The translations under genes and the position numbers were made by a program. The notes under the pieces were generated by a model. It searched no databases. It was not told where the DNA came from and was given only the letters and a program-made list of their open reading frames with translations. Shown here in pieces: positions 46,976-58,334 of a DNA stretch of 64,000 bases (position 1 is its first letter; each line of letters begins with the position of its first letter). This stretch comes from Nageia nagi (taxonomy: Eukaryota; Pinophyta), in assembly GCA_050084985.1 (NCBI GenBank), contig JBITNC010000001.1, forward strand, positions 57,598,001 through 57,662,000, in the 5' to 3' direction.

Positions 46976-48027
46976 TCACACAACTCATTAAATACCTCTA
47001 AAATAGAACTAATTTAATTAGTGAAAAAGAATGTAAAATAATACATCTTGACTTGAAGAGGTAAGAGATATTTCTTTTTTTCATGTAACTCTACACCCAA
47101 GCTTGAGAATAACAATAATAAAATTATGAAAGATAAATAGGTAGGTGATTGCTTAAGGTTCTACTCTTTTATTTATAGACATGGAGGTCCAAGTGTGTCC
47201 AAATGGATGTCTCATCACACTTTTAATAATTTTTGGGGTAGGTTTTCTTAAAGTTATTGATGATTGATATGGTATTAAATATCTTGAAACTTTTTTTATT
47301 AACTAACAAATTAATGCCAACTATTATCCATATCTAACATAAGAAATCAAAACTAAGTAGGTTCATTACTCTATTATTTTTATACCCATTAACTATCTTG
47401 TAATACCACAAGATGACCTTAATCTTTTTTTAATAGTGTTTTTACTATTGGCCCCATGTGGCAATAGTATGGGCACTCATTTTAATTTTTTTTCTTTTTC
47501 CTTTTTTTTTAATTTATTTTTATAACCTTATATAAATTATCATATTTAAATAAGGTATATTCCTTTTTCCCTTCGTTTTAAATTCAAATTTTAAAAACAC
47601 AAAATAAAGAAAACACACTTTTACCTATGATGCTCACCTCATCCTACAGGGCAAGATTAATCCACACACATTGGCAAACATAATTTCATTGAGAAATTGA
47701 TAGTCATAGCAATTATTCTACATGTAACTACATAGTTTATGATGGTCATAGGGTGTGTCAATGATTCAATGATAATCATTGCCTCCTCTTACCCTTCTGC
47801 TACCATCATCAATTCACCTTTGGTTCATTAGGTCTTCGATTGCTCCTTTCATCTTGCAATAACATGTTACCTACGTCATAAAATCTCGAAACTAATATCA
47901 ACTCGATACAAATGAGACATATTTCCACTTAAAATTGATCATCACATAGGAATGGTTCAAATATGATTTCATTTATACCCTCGATAATGTCTGAGGTCGA
48001 CTAGTACCATTTGGTGGGTCGTTACAA
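46976..48027. other. AT-rich DNA with no recognisable feature
   Basis: I saw no coding motif, LTR end or extended repeat on either strand. Confidence 0.45.
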
Positions 48028-49378
48028 TCTAACATTGGAAGAATACCACATAATATTAGTAATGTATTTAAATATAACAAACATATTAACAAATCCTTCT
48101 CCTTATCAATAGTTAATTGATGTTACATATTAAACCTATTAAAGATGGATACTCTTGAAAAAATCTATGAATAGGTTCATATAAGGATACCCATCTTGTA
48201 ACAATTGACCAATTTTCAAATTCTGATCCTTTAAAGGATTCATCATTGAAAATATTAAAATTATCCAAGACACACACATTTTTTCAAACCTATGAAGTTA
48301 GAAATTATATATATTAATCTTTCTTATGCATGTTTCAACAAAGTATACATTTGATCTAATATTGGAAGAATACCATACAATGTGAGCAATATCTTCAAAT
48401 CTATCAAATATGTTAACAAATCCTTCACCTTATCAATTGCCAATTGATATTCCACATTAAACTTGTTAAAGATGGATACTCTTGAAAAACTATATGAATG
48501 AATTCATATAAGGATATCCATCTTGTATCAATATTTATAGGTAACTTTCAACCTTTAGATATTCCTTCTACAAATTCTTAAAACTCTAAAACTCTTTTTG
48601 GTCTATGACAAAAATAAGAATGTATTTTATCTACATGATCTTCAACTCTCACAGCATTATCAAATTTGCTAATGATTTTGCAAGCAACGTTCATTCTATG
48701 AGCCATGCAATGCATAAGTATTATATATGGTGCAACTTTAGTTTGAAGATAATATAAAGAACTAAATTTAGACCAATGGTTGTTGGGAAAGTTTGGCACA
48801 TTAATAAATGAATACAATTCTCTAAAATACAAAAAATCACACATGGGTTTACCATGTCTTAGAATATGGAATACTAAAGAAAATTGAACAGTCTTAGCCA
48901 ATATTGTTACTTTCATTTATTTTTCAAATTTAGATTTAAGCATACCTCCATTCTTAGCTACAATCAATTGTCATTTAAGAACTTCATTTTACTCCTTTTT
49001 GTATTTATGATGCATACAATCCACTTCAATCTTCATCCTCATTGTTGTAACCTTTTTTCCATATACTTATTTTGTCTCTTAAATTTTTCCATAATGTTTT
49101 TAAATTTTATCTAGCCTGATTTGAAGTTTATGATCCTTGCCCATTTTCCAACTACAAGATTTACATCTACATACATTTGGTTTCTCACTAAAGGTTTTGG
49201 GATCTGTTGTTTCAATCGTTGGATATTTTGATACCCAATCAAGCTGAAAAGCCCTTACAAAATTCCATCTTCTTGGCATCTTCCTCTTTGTGAACTTCCT
49301 TTTTTTCTTTCTATGAAGCCTCTTTTGATGTATTTTTAGTCTTAGTATTTGGCGTATCTCATGTACTATTTGAAGCAT
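48028..49378 (-). pseudogene. hAT-like (TTF-type zinc finger) transposase remnant
   Basis: Minus-strand blocks occur in the order of a zinc-finger/hAT-like plant transposase-derived protein. FQLDWVSKYPTIE and VCRCKSCSWK (zinc-finger region) lie at 49240-49130. VQFSLVFHILRHGKPMCDF and NVPNFPNNHWSK lie at 48880-48760. KVAPYIILMHCMAHRMN leads to YFCHRPKRVLEF at 48740-48580, then DTRWISLYEF and LIDLKILLTLYGILPILDQM at 48520-48370. The usual large segment between HWS and HCMAHR is missing, so this is an internally deleted derivative. The 3' part is duplicated in tandem (offset about 329 bp; anchors at 48028 and 48357). Stops interrupt every block. Confidence 0.65.
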
Positions 49379-50679
49379 TTATGGACTTTGTATTTGAATC
49401 ATTTTTAGACTTTGTAATTGAAATATTTTCAAAAATATCTTCCATTTCATGATATCCTAATTGTGGATTGTCCTTTGTATTTTCTAATACTGTCCTTACA
49501 TGCATTTACCATAACTAATAAATAAAGTTGTAAATAAATTAATAAAATTAGAGATGAGTTTACTATAAATATTGGTAGCTTTGATGTTAGATTTTTTATT
49601 AAAATATGACCCAATATCTCTTATTTTCTTATTTGATTGATTTGCATTCACATATCCTGTAATATTTTCTGCAACACAAACATAAAGAAAAATTAGAAAA
49701 GGCATTTTGACATTGAAGATATTGAATAAATGGATTGGATGATATGGCTTGGATGATAGGGGTTTATCACAAAGATTTTGTATTTGATCAACCAAGTAAA
49801 GACCTTTTTAAGGGTAGAAGCTACAAAGGTTTTTGATTCTTTATAGTCACAAAGTTTTTCTAGTCCAAATGTATTGGGTTGAGAAGGATGGTTTATTTGA
49901 TAATCAAGTGGAGGTTATTACTCTTACAACTTCATTAGTAAAATACATCAATATCAAGAGATATATGTACCAAACCAATGATATACTAGCCTTATATAGA
50001 ATCATAAATAGGATGACAAGACTTGATTGACAAGGCTTGATAAAAAGGTTTGATCAATAAGGTTGTATGGACATGGCTAACAACTTAGACTAAGTATTTA
50101 TTAAAGAAAGAAAGAAAAAAAAAAAAACTAAATTAGTTCGCAAATTTGTATACCTTATGATTTTCTCATTATGATAAAGATTCTTAACTATCCAATATTT
50201 CAAATTATTTTCTTCAAAACTGAACCACACACCTCATAGCTAGGATTTACATTGAATGGCTTGTCAGAATATCATATTTCACAACATATTTACTTTATAT
50301 ATAGGGTATAAGAGGTGATTACTTCAAAATAAATAATACTGATTATAATTTCAAGGCTAAAGGAGCCAATTCTCGCATTTTAAAATTGGCTAAATTGTAT
50401 TATATTTAATTTTATAACTTTTTCTAAAGTATCATTTTCCCTATATTTTTTCTTAAAATCCTGGCTAAAAGGTGGAAAGGTGGGTCCACTAAAATAGCCA
50501 AATCAAATTTTAAAATGGTCAATTTTTGTACGAGTACAAAGAATCATCGCTAATATTTTCTCTAGTCACCTACAATAAAAAATGTACCCTTTTGTCAATT
50601 TCAAATCTATATAATAATTTTTAATACTTAAATATATAGAATATGGATAGTACAAAATTTGCATCAACCTATAAAGAAA
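49379..50679. other. No recognisable gene
   Basis: There are short open frames only. The segment 50640-50679 (GCATCAACCTATAAAGAAA) is the left flank of element D and recurs at 58654-58672. Bases 50675-50679 (AGAAA) are the left TSD of D. Confidence 0.5.
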
Positions 50680-51067
50680 TGGTTAGAAACATGCAAGTTC
50701 CTAAATGGAATTCAAGCTAAATAATAGTGAAATATGAACTGAATGTAACCCAATCTTACAACCACAAGCAACATGAATCTTAATAGAACAAGATATTAAC
50801 ATAATCACTTTATTGAATAACCAAAATGAATCACATGCCACTTTGAGAGGGTTACCTCTTTACAACTCAAACAATATATTTTTCTAAGATGATAACTATT
50901 CTATTCTCACGCATATTTATAGTTCACCTACCCTAAATGTAATTGATAGTTTAATACAAAATGGCGATTCACCTTTTAAATATGTCATTCCCCTTACATT
51001 TAATATAAGCTAATATTGTAATTAATTAAATATTATAATCTAGGTAAATGTGAGGATATGGGATACA
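50680..51067 (-). repeat. Element D 3' LTR
   Basis: It aligns with 57946-58332. Shared anchors are AATAATAGTGAAAT, TTACAACCACAAGCAACATG and AATCTAGGTAAATG. Confidence 0.85.
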
Positions 51068-52296
51068 AACTTTTTGATGTCTTGTTTCATACCTGACCAA
51101 TAAAAGGAAAGAACCACTCATTGATAAGTTTTCAAAATCTCAGAATGACCAATTTTTGATGCAGCATACAACTCTTGAATTACCATCTCGCGATATGAGG
51201 AGTTTATAGGTAATGCAATATGACCTTTGAATCATATAATTCCCTCATACCAGGAAAAAGGGAGTTTTCTCATCAGATCTATTTACAATTGTTGAATCAT
51301 TGAGTGGGTCAAACTATCCCAAAGTCATTCTTATTTAATTTGGTTGAGCCATTGAGGAATGAAAGGGCTTGAAGTGCCATAAGGTCCCCAAATTTCTAAG
51401 AAAGAATATTAGCAACTACATTCTCACTACCTTTCCTAAATAGAATCTCATAGTCGTATCCCAAGAGTTTAGGAATCCACTTTTGCTATTTCAAGGTGGA
51501 GATGTGTTGTTCTAAGAAGTATTTCAAATTATGGCATTCAGTTCTGATGATAAAATGGTTGCCAATGAGGTAGGGTCTCCAACGTTGAATGATATGAATG
51601 ATTACAAGCATTTCTTTTTCATATGTGGATTTACACAAATTTCTACCTAAGAGGGATTTGCTTGTGAAAGTTAAGGATTGTCCTTGCAATAGCATGGCTC
51701 CAATTCAACCTTAGAAGCATCACTCTCAATGATGAACATATTGGATAAATATGGCATGGAAAATATTGGAGTAGAGCACATGGAAAACTTCAATTGATGA
51801 AAGGATTCTTTTGTAGTTGCTAATCAATTGAAGGCATTCTTCTTGGGAAAAGCTATGAGTGGGGTTGCAACCATAATCTTTCACAAACTTATGGTAGTAC
51901 CCTATCAATCTAAGGAAGCCCCATAATATTTTCAAGGATTTAGGAAGAGGCCAAGTTTGCATATCCTCATTCTTCAATAGGTCCACCTTGACATCTTTTG
52001 TAATAATGTGTCCAAGGTACTCGAGCTCTTTTCAACCAAAGGAAAATTTAGAGCGCTTAGCATACAATTGATTCTTTTAGAGGAGTTGCAAGGTATGATC
52101 TAACTAGGACAAGTGATCCTCCAAGTTTTGCTATAGATCAAAATATCATCGAAGAAAACTAAAATAAATTTTTGAAGATAAAGGTAGAATACATGGTTCA
52201 TCAAACTCTAGAAGGTGAAAGTAGCATTAGTAAGACTGAAAGCCATTACTAGGAACTCATAATGACCTTTATGCGTGCAAAAAATAGTTTTGGGGA
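51068..52296 (-). pseudogene. Element D RT 3' part, RNase H and integrase H2C2 finger
   Basis: On the minus strand the RT continues from the E insertion as [19 protein letters not shown], then FILVFFDDILIYSKTW with the catalytic FDD near 52140. The connection region is ADMQTW-like with PLPKSLKILWGFLRLIGYY near 51950. RNase H follows at 51695-51486 (FTSKSLLGRNLCKSTYEKE and RWRPYLIGNHFIIRTE). A degraded HSEILKTYQ and FYWSGMKQDIKKFV of the integrase zinc finger reach the LTR at 51068. Stops are frequent. These are family features of plant Ty3/gypsy pol. Confidence 0.88.
52292..52296. repeat. Left boundary of element E (GGGGA)
   Basis: GGGGA lies directly before the TG of the left LTR, within RT codons of D. 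No matching GGGGA follows the right LTR; the right junction reads CTAATA|GTCTTC, so the second TSD copy seems lost in a small deletion. Confidence 0.5.
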
Positions 52297-52876
52297 TGTT
52301 AGAATTTGTAATCTTTACTTAATGAGTTTAGTTGTAGAGGATAATTAATTTATCCTTTTGTTTTTATTTTTTGATGTAAAATATATTCCAAAGGAATCAC
52401 TACACTTTTTTTGTCCTCTTATGGACTTATGATTATTCTTACAAATATGTGAGAATAGTTCTTTTATTTTCTCATTTGAGATGATTCTAGAATGGAAGGT
52501 ACATTAATTTGTAACTCTTTATCTAGAATGAGTGTTATTTTTATAATTCCCACCTTTCCTATTGCAAGCTAGCAAGTTTAGATTATGGAAGTTACTTAGT
52601 AACTCCCTCTCTTCACCTCTATTTATTGAGGTGTTATCTTCTCTCTTATTCATTTAGGAATTCTCTTAATTTTGTAAAAACTCTCTTGTACTTTTATTGA
52701 CCTTTTGCCATTCTTGTAATATAAGGGTTTTTTTCTTTATTTTTTCCCTTTAACAAATTTTTGTCTCTCTATTTTGTGGTTGCTCACTCTTGATGGTATA
52801 ATTTCTAACTTTGCATTATTTTTTACTTTCAAGTTTTAGTAATAATTTTATTTTGATCCTCCTAAAATTTTTAACA
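52297..52876 (+). repeat. Element E 5' LTR
   Basis: It is 580 bp and pairs with 55188-55759. Shared anchors are CCAAAGGAATCACTACAC, GTGAGAATA and CTCACTCTTGATGGTATAA. Confidence 0.9.
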
Positions 52877-52884
52877 TAGTAACA

Positions 52885-52897
52885 TAGTACCAAAGCC
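52885..52897 (+). promoter_or_regulatory. Element E primer-binding site (degenerate)
   Basis: TAGTACCAAAGCC differs at three of 13 positions from the initiator-Met tRNA complement TGGTATCAGAGCC. Confidence 0.6.
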
Positions 52898-53394
52898 ATG
52901 CTATTATTGCTAATCTTGTTTTGAGTAAATTTCTTGTAGTTTTTAGACCATATTTTTTGAGGAGCATTTTTTTTTTTGGAGAGTTGTTTTGTTTGTCCCT
53001 AACTCCTCTTTGCAGGGTTTATTCTTTTCTCAAATAATTTTTTTTTGGGTGCTCACATATTTATTTTTCTGCAAAGATCAACTCTTATGCAATTTTTTTT
53101 GTGTACATGAATTTATTTTTTTTGCAAGAAATTAATTTTTTTATTATGCAAGGATTTTTATTTTAATCTTTCTTTGCAGGAATTTTTTTTATTTGTTTTC
53201 TTTTCTTGCAAAAAATATAGTTTTATTATTCTTATATTTTTTGCAAGAACTTTATTTACAGAAATGAAAATATTTTCCTTTGCAAAAATAAAAATAAAAT
53301 AATAAACATCGGTGTTTTTTTTTGCAAAGTATTTTTCAAAAATATAAAAAAACAATAAATATTTTTTTAAGACCAACGTGTTATTTTGTTGCTG

Positions 53395-53700
53395 AAAACC
53401 TCCCTGTGCTCCCATCTGGTTGGATGCCTGCTGCTATTTTTTTTACAACTTCTCTACTCGGTGGCCTTCTGTCTGGCGGATTTCTGTGTGCCCAACGCAC
53501 CTTCGACGTGTTGTAGCCTTTGCCCTGCTCTCTCGGCCGTTCAGTCCCCACCCTCAGCGGGATAACCTTTTCTCCCCTCGCAGCTGTCTCGAGCGGTCTC
53601 TGCGTAGCACCGACTGCAACCCCTCTCGCCGCCCTCTGTTCTGAGCAACCCACCATCTAAACCCTTGCAAGCTACTGCGTACCCTTCTTGGGCTGCCTCA
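53395..53700. other. GC-rich island inside element E
   Basis: About 300 bp of mixed, GC-rich sequence with many CG dinucleotides stand between T-rich tracts. Both strands carry open frames of 70-90 codons across it, as expected of GC-rich DNA, and neither has a recognisable motif. Its composition is unlike any other part of the window except element F. A captured host fragment is one explanation. Confidence 0.6.
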
Positions 53701-55178
53701 GTTTGTTTTTCAAGGGTTTTAGGTTAGGTTGGTTTTTTTTTTTATATATATATTTTGTGTATGTTATAATCTTTTGCAATTAGTTAGTATTTTTTTTTTT
53801 AACCAATGAATTAACTTTTAAATATAAGTGTTAGTTTTTTTTTTTACTAATAAATTGGTTTATTTAATTTCTTCTTGCTAAAATAAAAAAAAATACCTTT
53901 CTTTTCAATTTGCATAATTTTTTCAAAAAAAAATAGAAATTTCTTTAATGGTATCTTTTTATTTAAATTTAATTTATAATATGTTAACCCTTGCAATTTT
54001 TTTGTGGTTGATTATTTTGATAAAAAAAAAAGAATTGCAATTTTGTTCATTTTTTAAATGATTTATTTATATTCTAATTGATGTGTTTTGTCTCAATTTA
54101 TGTTTCCTAACAATGATTTTTTTTAAGGTCATTTTCTTGATAATATCATTGTTGAGGTTATTAGTTTTGATTCAATACTGAACTTTTTTGAGAGAATTTA
54201 TGATTAATTAAGCTTAAAATTAATCTTCTTTTTTCATACTTATTTTTTGTATGGTGTGATCAATTTTGTATGAATAGTTTAATTGACCATAATAACTATT
54301 CATCCACCTTTGAAATCACTTCCTATAAATTACTATGGAAAGTTCATTAAAATTTATAGGTCCTCTTTTAAGTTTAATGGCATTTCTTTTTTATTGACCC
54401 TAGAGGAAACTTATTATTGTTTTAATGCCATTTTGAACCATAATTTTATAATGAATTTTCCACATTCCTTTAAAAAAGTTAATATGTGCTTACTTTTGGG
54501 GCAATTTATCTAATGATGATGCTAATGTGGGATATGCATTTTATATGATATGATTTTGATGCGTATCCATTATTTCTTAATTTCACACTTTGAGGTAATT
54601 TAATGATTATTGCTAATTATCTAATGGGGCACCTTGAGATGTTTGTGTTTTTTAAGGTTCCATTTTTCCAATGATTTATGGAGGCTAGCAAGAGACCACT
54701 TTTTTGAAGAATGGATTGTTGGATTTCTTATGACCACACCTTCTTCTTTTGAGATTATATGGCTCTTGGTGGATTTATTATGGCCTATGAGCCTAATTTT
54801 ACAAGGTTATTTGGAGTTATCATTATAGTGGTGCTCTTTTTTTTATGGACCTTCATTTATTTTTTAGAGCTCTTTTTTGATCGACCGTCCACGTGGCCTT
54901 TGTTACCTTAGGAGTCTAGTCTTAGAGCTTTTCTTTTGCTTATGGTGGAGCTCAAGTGATCCTTCTTTATGGCATCATGGATTATTTATATGGAATTCTT
55001 ATCTCTTCATGGTGGTGATCCCTTCTTCTTCAAGACCTCATGTGCTTCTTCAAGGGAGATTTTTTGGCTTCATATTATTGTATCTTTATAAAACCTCAAG
55101 TAAAGCTTAAAGGGGGATGTTGGATTTGTAATATTTTCTTAGCACATTTCATCATTGTAAACTCCCCAAGTACAGTTT
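53701..55178 (+). other. Element E interior, 3' part
   Basis: There is a T-rich stretch to about 54240, then mixed sequence with an open frame of 76 codons at 54283-54513 and others that lack known motifs. No retroelement domain is visible. A PPT-plus-LTR-start-like segment near 55110-55145 partly duplicates the true junction at 55179-55215. Confidence 0.5.
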
Positions 55179-55187
55179 AAAGGGAAA
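55179..55187 (+). promoter_or_regulatory. Element E polypurine tract
   Basis: AAAGGGAAA lies directly before the right LTR. An extra AAAGGGGGA at 55109-55117 lies 70 bp upstream before a TGTTGGATTTG. Confidence 0.8.
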
Positions 55188-55759
55188 TGTTAGAATTTAT
55201 AACCTTTACTTGGTTAGTTTAGATATAGAGGATAATTAATTTATCTTCTATTTTTTATTTTTTGGTGTAAGTTATATTCCAAAGGAATCACTACACCTTT
55301 TTTTCCTCTTATGAACTTGTGATTATTCTCACAAATATGTGAGAATAATTCTTTTATTCCTTCATTTGAGATGATTCTAGAATGGGAGTTACATTAATTT
55401 GTAACTCTTTATCTATAATAGGCATTATTTTTATAACTCTCACCTTTCCTATTGCAAGGTGTCAAGTTTAAATTATAGAAGTTACTTAGTGACTCCCTCT
55501 CTTCACCTTTATATATTGAGGTGTTATCTTCTCTCTTATTCATCTAGGAATTCTCCTAATTTTTGTAAAAACTCTTGTACTTTTCTTGGCTTTTTTCCAT
55601 TCTTGCAATATAGAGGTTTTTTCTTTGTTTCACCTTGTTAACAAAATTTTATCTTTCTCCATTTTGTGGTTACTCACTCTTGATGGTATAACCTTGCATT
55701 ATTTTTTACTTTTAAGTTTTAGTAATAATTTTATTTTGATCCTCCTAAAATTTCTAATA
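55188..55759 (+). repeat. Element E 3' LTR
   Basis: It is 572 bp and ends CTAATA rather than the expected TAACA of its partner, followed at once by D's RT sequence. Confidence 0.88.
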
Positions 55760-56862
55760 GTCTTCTTTACGAAGCCAGATTTGATGGTACTTAGATTGAA
55801 GATCTAATTTGAAAAACATAAGGACTCACACTTGGGTGAATGATACATGCTTCTAACATGTCTTCAACAAGCTTTTCTATTTCATCCTTCTATAGGTAGG
55901 GGTAGTGGTAAGGCCAAATGTTGGGTGGTTGAATTTCGAGGATTAATTGAATTGCATAGTCATAAGGGTGATGGGGTGGTAACCCACAGGGTTCCTCAAA
56001 GATACTAGTATGATGGGAAAGTACTTATTGTAATTCCTGTACTTCTAGTGATTCTTGCAAAGTTGGCTAAATAGAGAATAGTTGCTCTACCACTCTTTTA
56101 ACTCCTTTTTTCAATAGTTTCTCCATGCAATGAGAACTAATAATTTATGATTGCCCCATATTAATTCATTTAAGAGTATATTTATTCTCGTCAACTTTGA
56201 ATTGCATCCATAACTCATAAAAATCCTAAAGAACAAGGCCTAATGTCATCAGCCATTGTATACTAATGACCATATCATAATTGCCTAATTGTAGAACATA
56301 CATGTCACTTTGCATTTTGTAGTCACCCATACTAAGCTTGATATTACGACACCATCCTTTCCAAATAAGTTTTCCTCCATTCCCTATCATCACCTCAAAA
56401 TTATTCTATGGATAGATATAAGAGTGGTTCTTTTTGGCCATGTTATGATCCATAAAATTATGAATGCTTCTTGAGTCAAGCAATATTATCAATAGTTTTC
56501 ACTTGAATTATCCTTGAACTTTCATGGTCTATGGAGATGTAAACCCATAGAGGGTATTATAAAAAAGTTTAGGAACAACTTTAGTAGGTTTTTCTAATTC
56601 CTCTTCGATATATTTAACATAAGACATCCTAAAAAGCCTCTTTTGGTGGTTCCATAGGGGCATCTACATCCAAAACATATGATTTTTGAGTGGCACAATA
56701 ATGGCTAGATGCAAAATTTTCATCGTAATTATAACAAAGCCCTTTTTTCTTACACTCCTCCATCTTAGTAGGATTTAGTCTCTAAACTGAAAGGGATTAT
56801 AGTGGCTTGTGACAACTTTGAGAAGTTTGTGATTTCCAATAAGGTTGCTTGATGTGTTTGAA
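55760..56862 (-). pseudogene. Element D zinc knuckle, protease and RT 5' part
   Basis: On the minus strand a decayed knuckle (LCYNYDENFASSHYCATQK) lies near 56740-56690. The protease-like DSRSIHNFMDHNMAKK near 56490-56440 has Arg in place of Gly after DS. RT starts as YHYPYLxKDEIEKLVEDMLEACIIHP near 55900-55830, then after a deletion LMFFKLDLQSKYHQIWLRKED at 55822-55760. The next codons (PKTIF...) are beyond element E at 52290. Several stops and frameshifts occur. Confidence 0.82.
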
Positions 56863-57276
56863 TTATACACTAAACTTATTCTCTATCAATTTAGCAAGCC
56901 TTATCATTGCTATCATGTTGTTGGGATTGAACATTTTAACTTCCACTTGAATTTCTTCCTTCAAATCGCTAATGAAATAACTACAAAAGAATACCTCATC
57001 TAATCCTTCACTATGATTGGAAAGTTTTTCAAATTCAATTTGGTATTCTCTCACCATAGTTATTTGGCATAATTTAGTGAGAGCATCGATAAAATCATCA
57101 CAATCACTAGGATCAAATTTGATAAGGAGGTTATAAGTGAAATCCTCCCAAAATAGGGTGCTATTTGCCTTTTCAAACCATTGGTACCATTGGATGGCTT
57201 CTCTCTCTAAATGAAAAGAGGTGAGGTTAACCTTTTGAGCATTAGATATTTGATTTAGTGGGGAGGTGAACATCAC
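56863..57276 (-). pseudogene. Element D Gag
   Basis: This open stretch of about 137 codons carries the retrotransposon Gag core: SNAQKVNLTSFHLEREAIQW, YQWFEKANSTLFWEDFTYNL, KFDPSDCDDFIDALTKL, VREYQIEFEKLSNHSEG and FISDLKEEIQVEVKMFNPN. This is the Retrotrans_gag domain of plant gypsy elements. The upstream N-terminal part to the 5' LTR is degraded. Gag would form the cytoplasmic particle. Confidence 0.9.
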
Positions 57277-57928
57277 CTATCAGGTCCTCCATATAGTCTA
57301 TTCATTATGATAAGTTCTCCATATGTAAGGATCTTCAACCATTAGCCATCTTACTATTTCAAGAACTACTATTTTTAGAAACTAATAAAGTGTATGGGTG
57401 ATATATATTAAAAAATATCAACATGAAAAAATAATCAAAATTAGATAGATCCCAAAATGTTGATTTTAAAAAATTTACATTTTTTTTTCTAAAAACTCGT
57501 TACCATAGGTAACTAACCAACTTTATCAAAACAACCTAATTCTTCATGGTTTGAAAGATAATGACCTCTAAAGTTTTTAACTATTTTAGAAGTTTTCTAT
57601 TTATGGCAAGAAAAAATAAGGCTCAAGAAGGAAAATGATTATTTCAAAAGTGATAAAGGATTGCGATATGAAGGTCGATGCATAGGGAAGAGAAGGATGG
57701 GTAGAAGGATGCAATACAAAAATGGTGTGGTATGAAAGAGGGTCACAAACTATGGTCAAACAATTTGACCCAAAATTTTGAAAAAATTTTAGCAGTGTTT
57801 TAGCTATAAAATGGGCAAAATCTAGGTTTCCAACTCGATGCAAATTTGATGTTCTAACAAAATTTTTATAGCATTTCATCTATAAACATGTAATATCAAT
57901 CCTTAATCTTTGCATAGGTGCAAACATT
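57277..57928 (-). other. Element D leader and decayed gag start
   Basis: This is AT-rich sequence between gag and the primer site, with short open frames only (for example 57601-57879, minus) and no motif. Confidence 0.5.
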
Positions 57929-57943
57929 GAAGCTCTAATACCA
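57929..57943 (-). promoter_or_regulatory. Element D primer-binding site
   Basis: On the minus strand TGGTATTAGAGCTTC begins two bases from the 5' LTR, one mismatch from the initiator-Met tRNA complement. Confidence 0.88.
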
Positions 57944-57945
57944 TA

Positions 57946-58332
57946 TGTTAGAAACCTGTAGTTCTTAAATGGGATTCAAGCCAAATAATAGTGAAATGCG
58001 AATTGAATGTAACCTAATATTACAACCACAAGCAACATGAATCTAAATAGAATAATATAGTAATAGAATCATTTTACTAAATAACAAAAATGAATCATGG
58101 GCCACTTCAAGGGGGCTACCTCCTTACAACTCAAATAATATATTGTTCCAAGATGATAACTATTATATTCCCACACATATTTATAGTCTGCCTACCCTAA
58201 GCCTAATCGATCGTTCAATACAAAATAATGATTCACCTTACAAATATGTCAATCCTCTTACATTTAATATAATCCAATATTCTAATTAATTAACTACTAT
58301 AATCTAGGTAAATGCTAGGATATGGGATCCTA
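57946..58332 (-). repeat. Element D 5' LTR
   Basis: It begins TGTTAGAAAC on the plus strand and aligns with 50680-51067. The outer end is uncertain by two bases, and the TSD AGAAA is at 58335-58339. Confidence 0.85.
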
Positions 58333-58334
58333 AT

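Larger units (their letters stand above)
52297..55759 (+). mobile_element. Element E: non-autonomous LTR retrotransposon inserted in D's RT
   Basis: LTRs of 580 and 572 bp (52297-52876 and 55188-55759) in direct orientation start TGTTAGAATTT. A degenerate tRNA-iMet primer site lies at 52885-52897 (TAGTACCAAAGCC) and a purine tract precedes the right LTR. The 2.3-kb interior encodes no Gag, protease, integrase or RT that I can see, so it must have depended on enzymes of another element. The interior is T-rich with one GC-rich island (53395-53700). The RT codons of D continue directly across its ends. Confidence 0.88.
50680..58334 (-). mobile_element. Element D: decayed, integrase-deleted Ty3/gypsy element hosting E
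   Basis: LTRs of about 390 bp (50680-51067 and 57946-58332) bound the unit in minus orientation, with AGAAA duplicated outside (50675-50679 and 58335-58339). A primer site lies inside the right LTR. Domain order is Gag, zinc knuckle, protease, RT, RNase H and the start of integrase, as in gypsy. After the H2C2 finger of integrase the sequence joins the 3' LTR directly, so the catalytic core and the polypurine tract are missing. The RT also lacks about 50-60 codons between SVSPY and FFKLDLQSKYHQ. Element E (52297-55759) splits the RT. It is old and non-autonomous. Confidence 0.9.

Noticed and set aside
46140-48500. CRISPR-like array
   Set aside because: Repeat units are ~305-330 bp without short spacers and lie in eukaryotic repeat DNA.
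53381-53656. Arg-rich open frame on the minus strand of the GC island, with a plus-strand frame overlapping it
   Set aside because: GC-rich DNA in an AT-rich genome yields long frames on both strands; no motif favours either.
52292-55764. Exact 5-bp TSD for element E
   Set aside because: GGGGA precedes the left LTR but GTCTT follows the right one; the duplication cannot be claimed.
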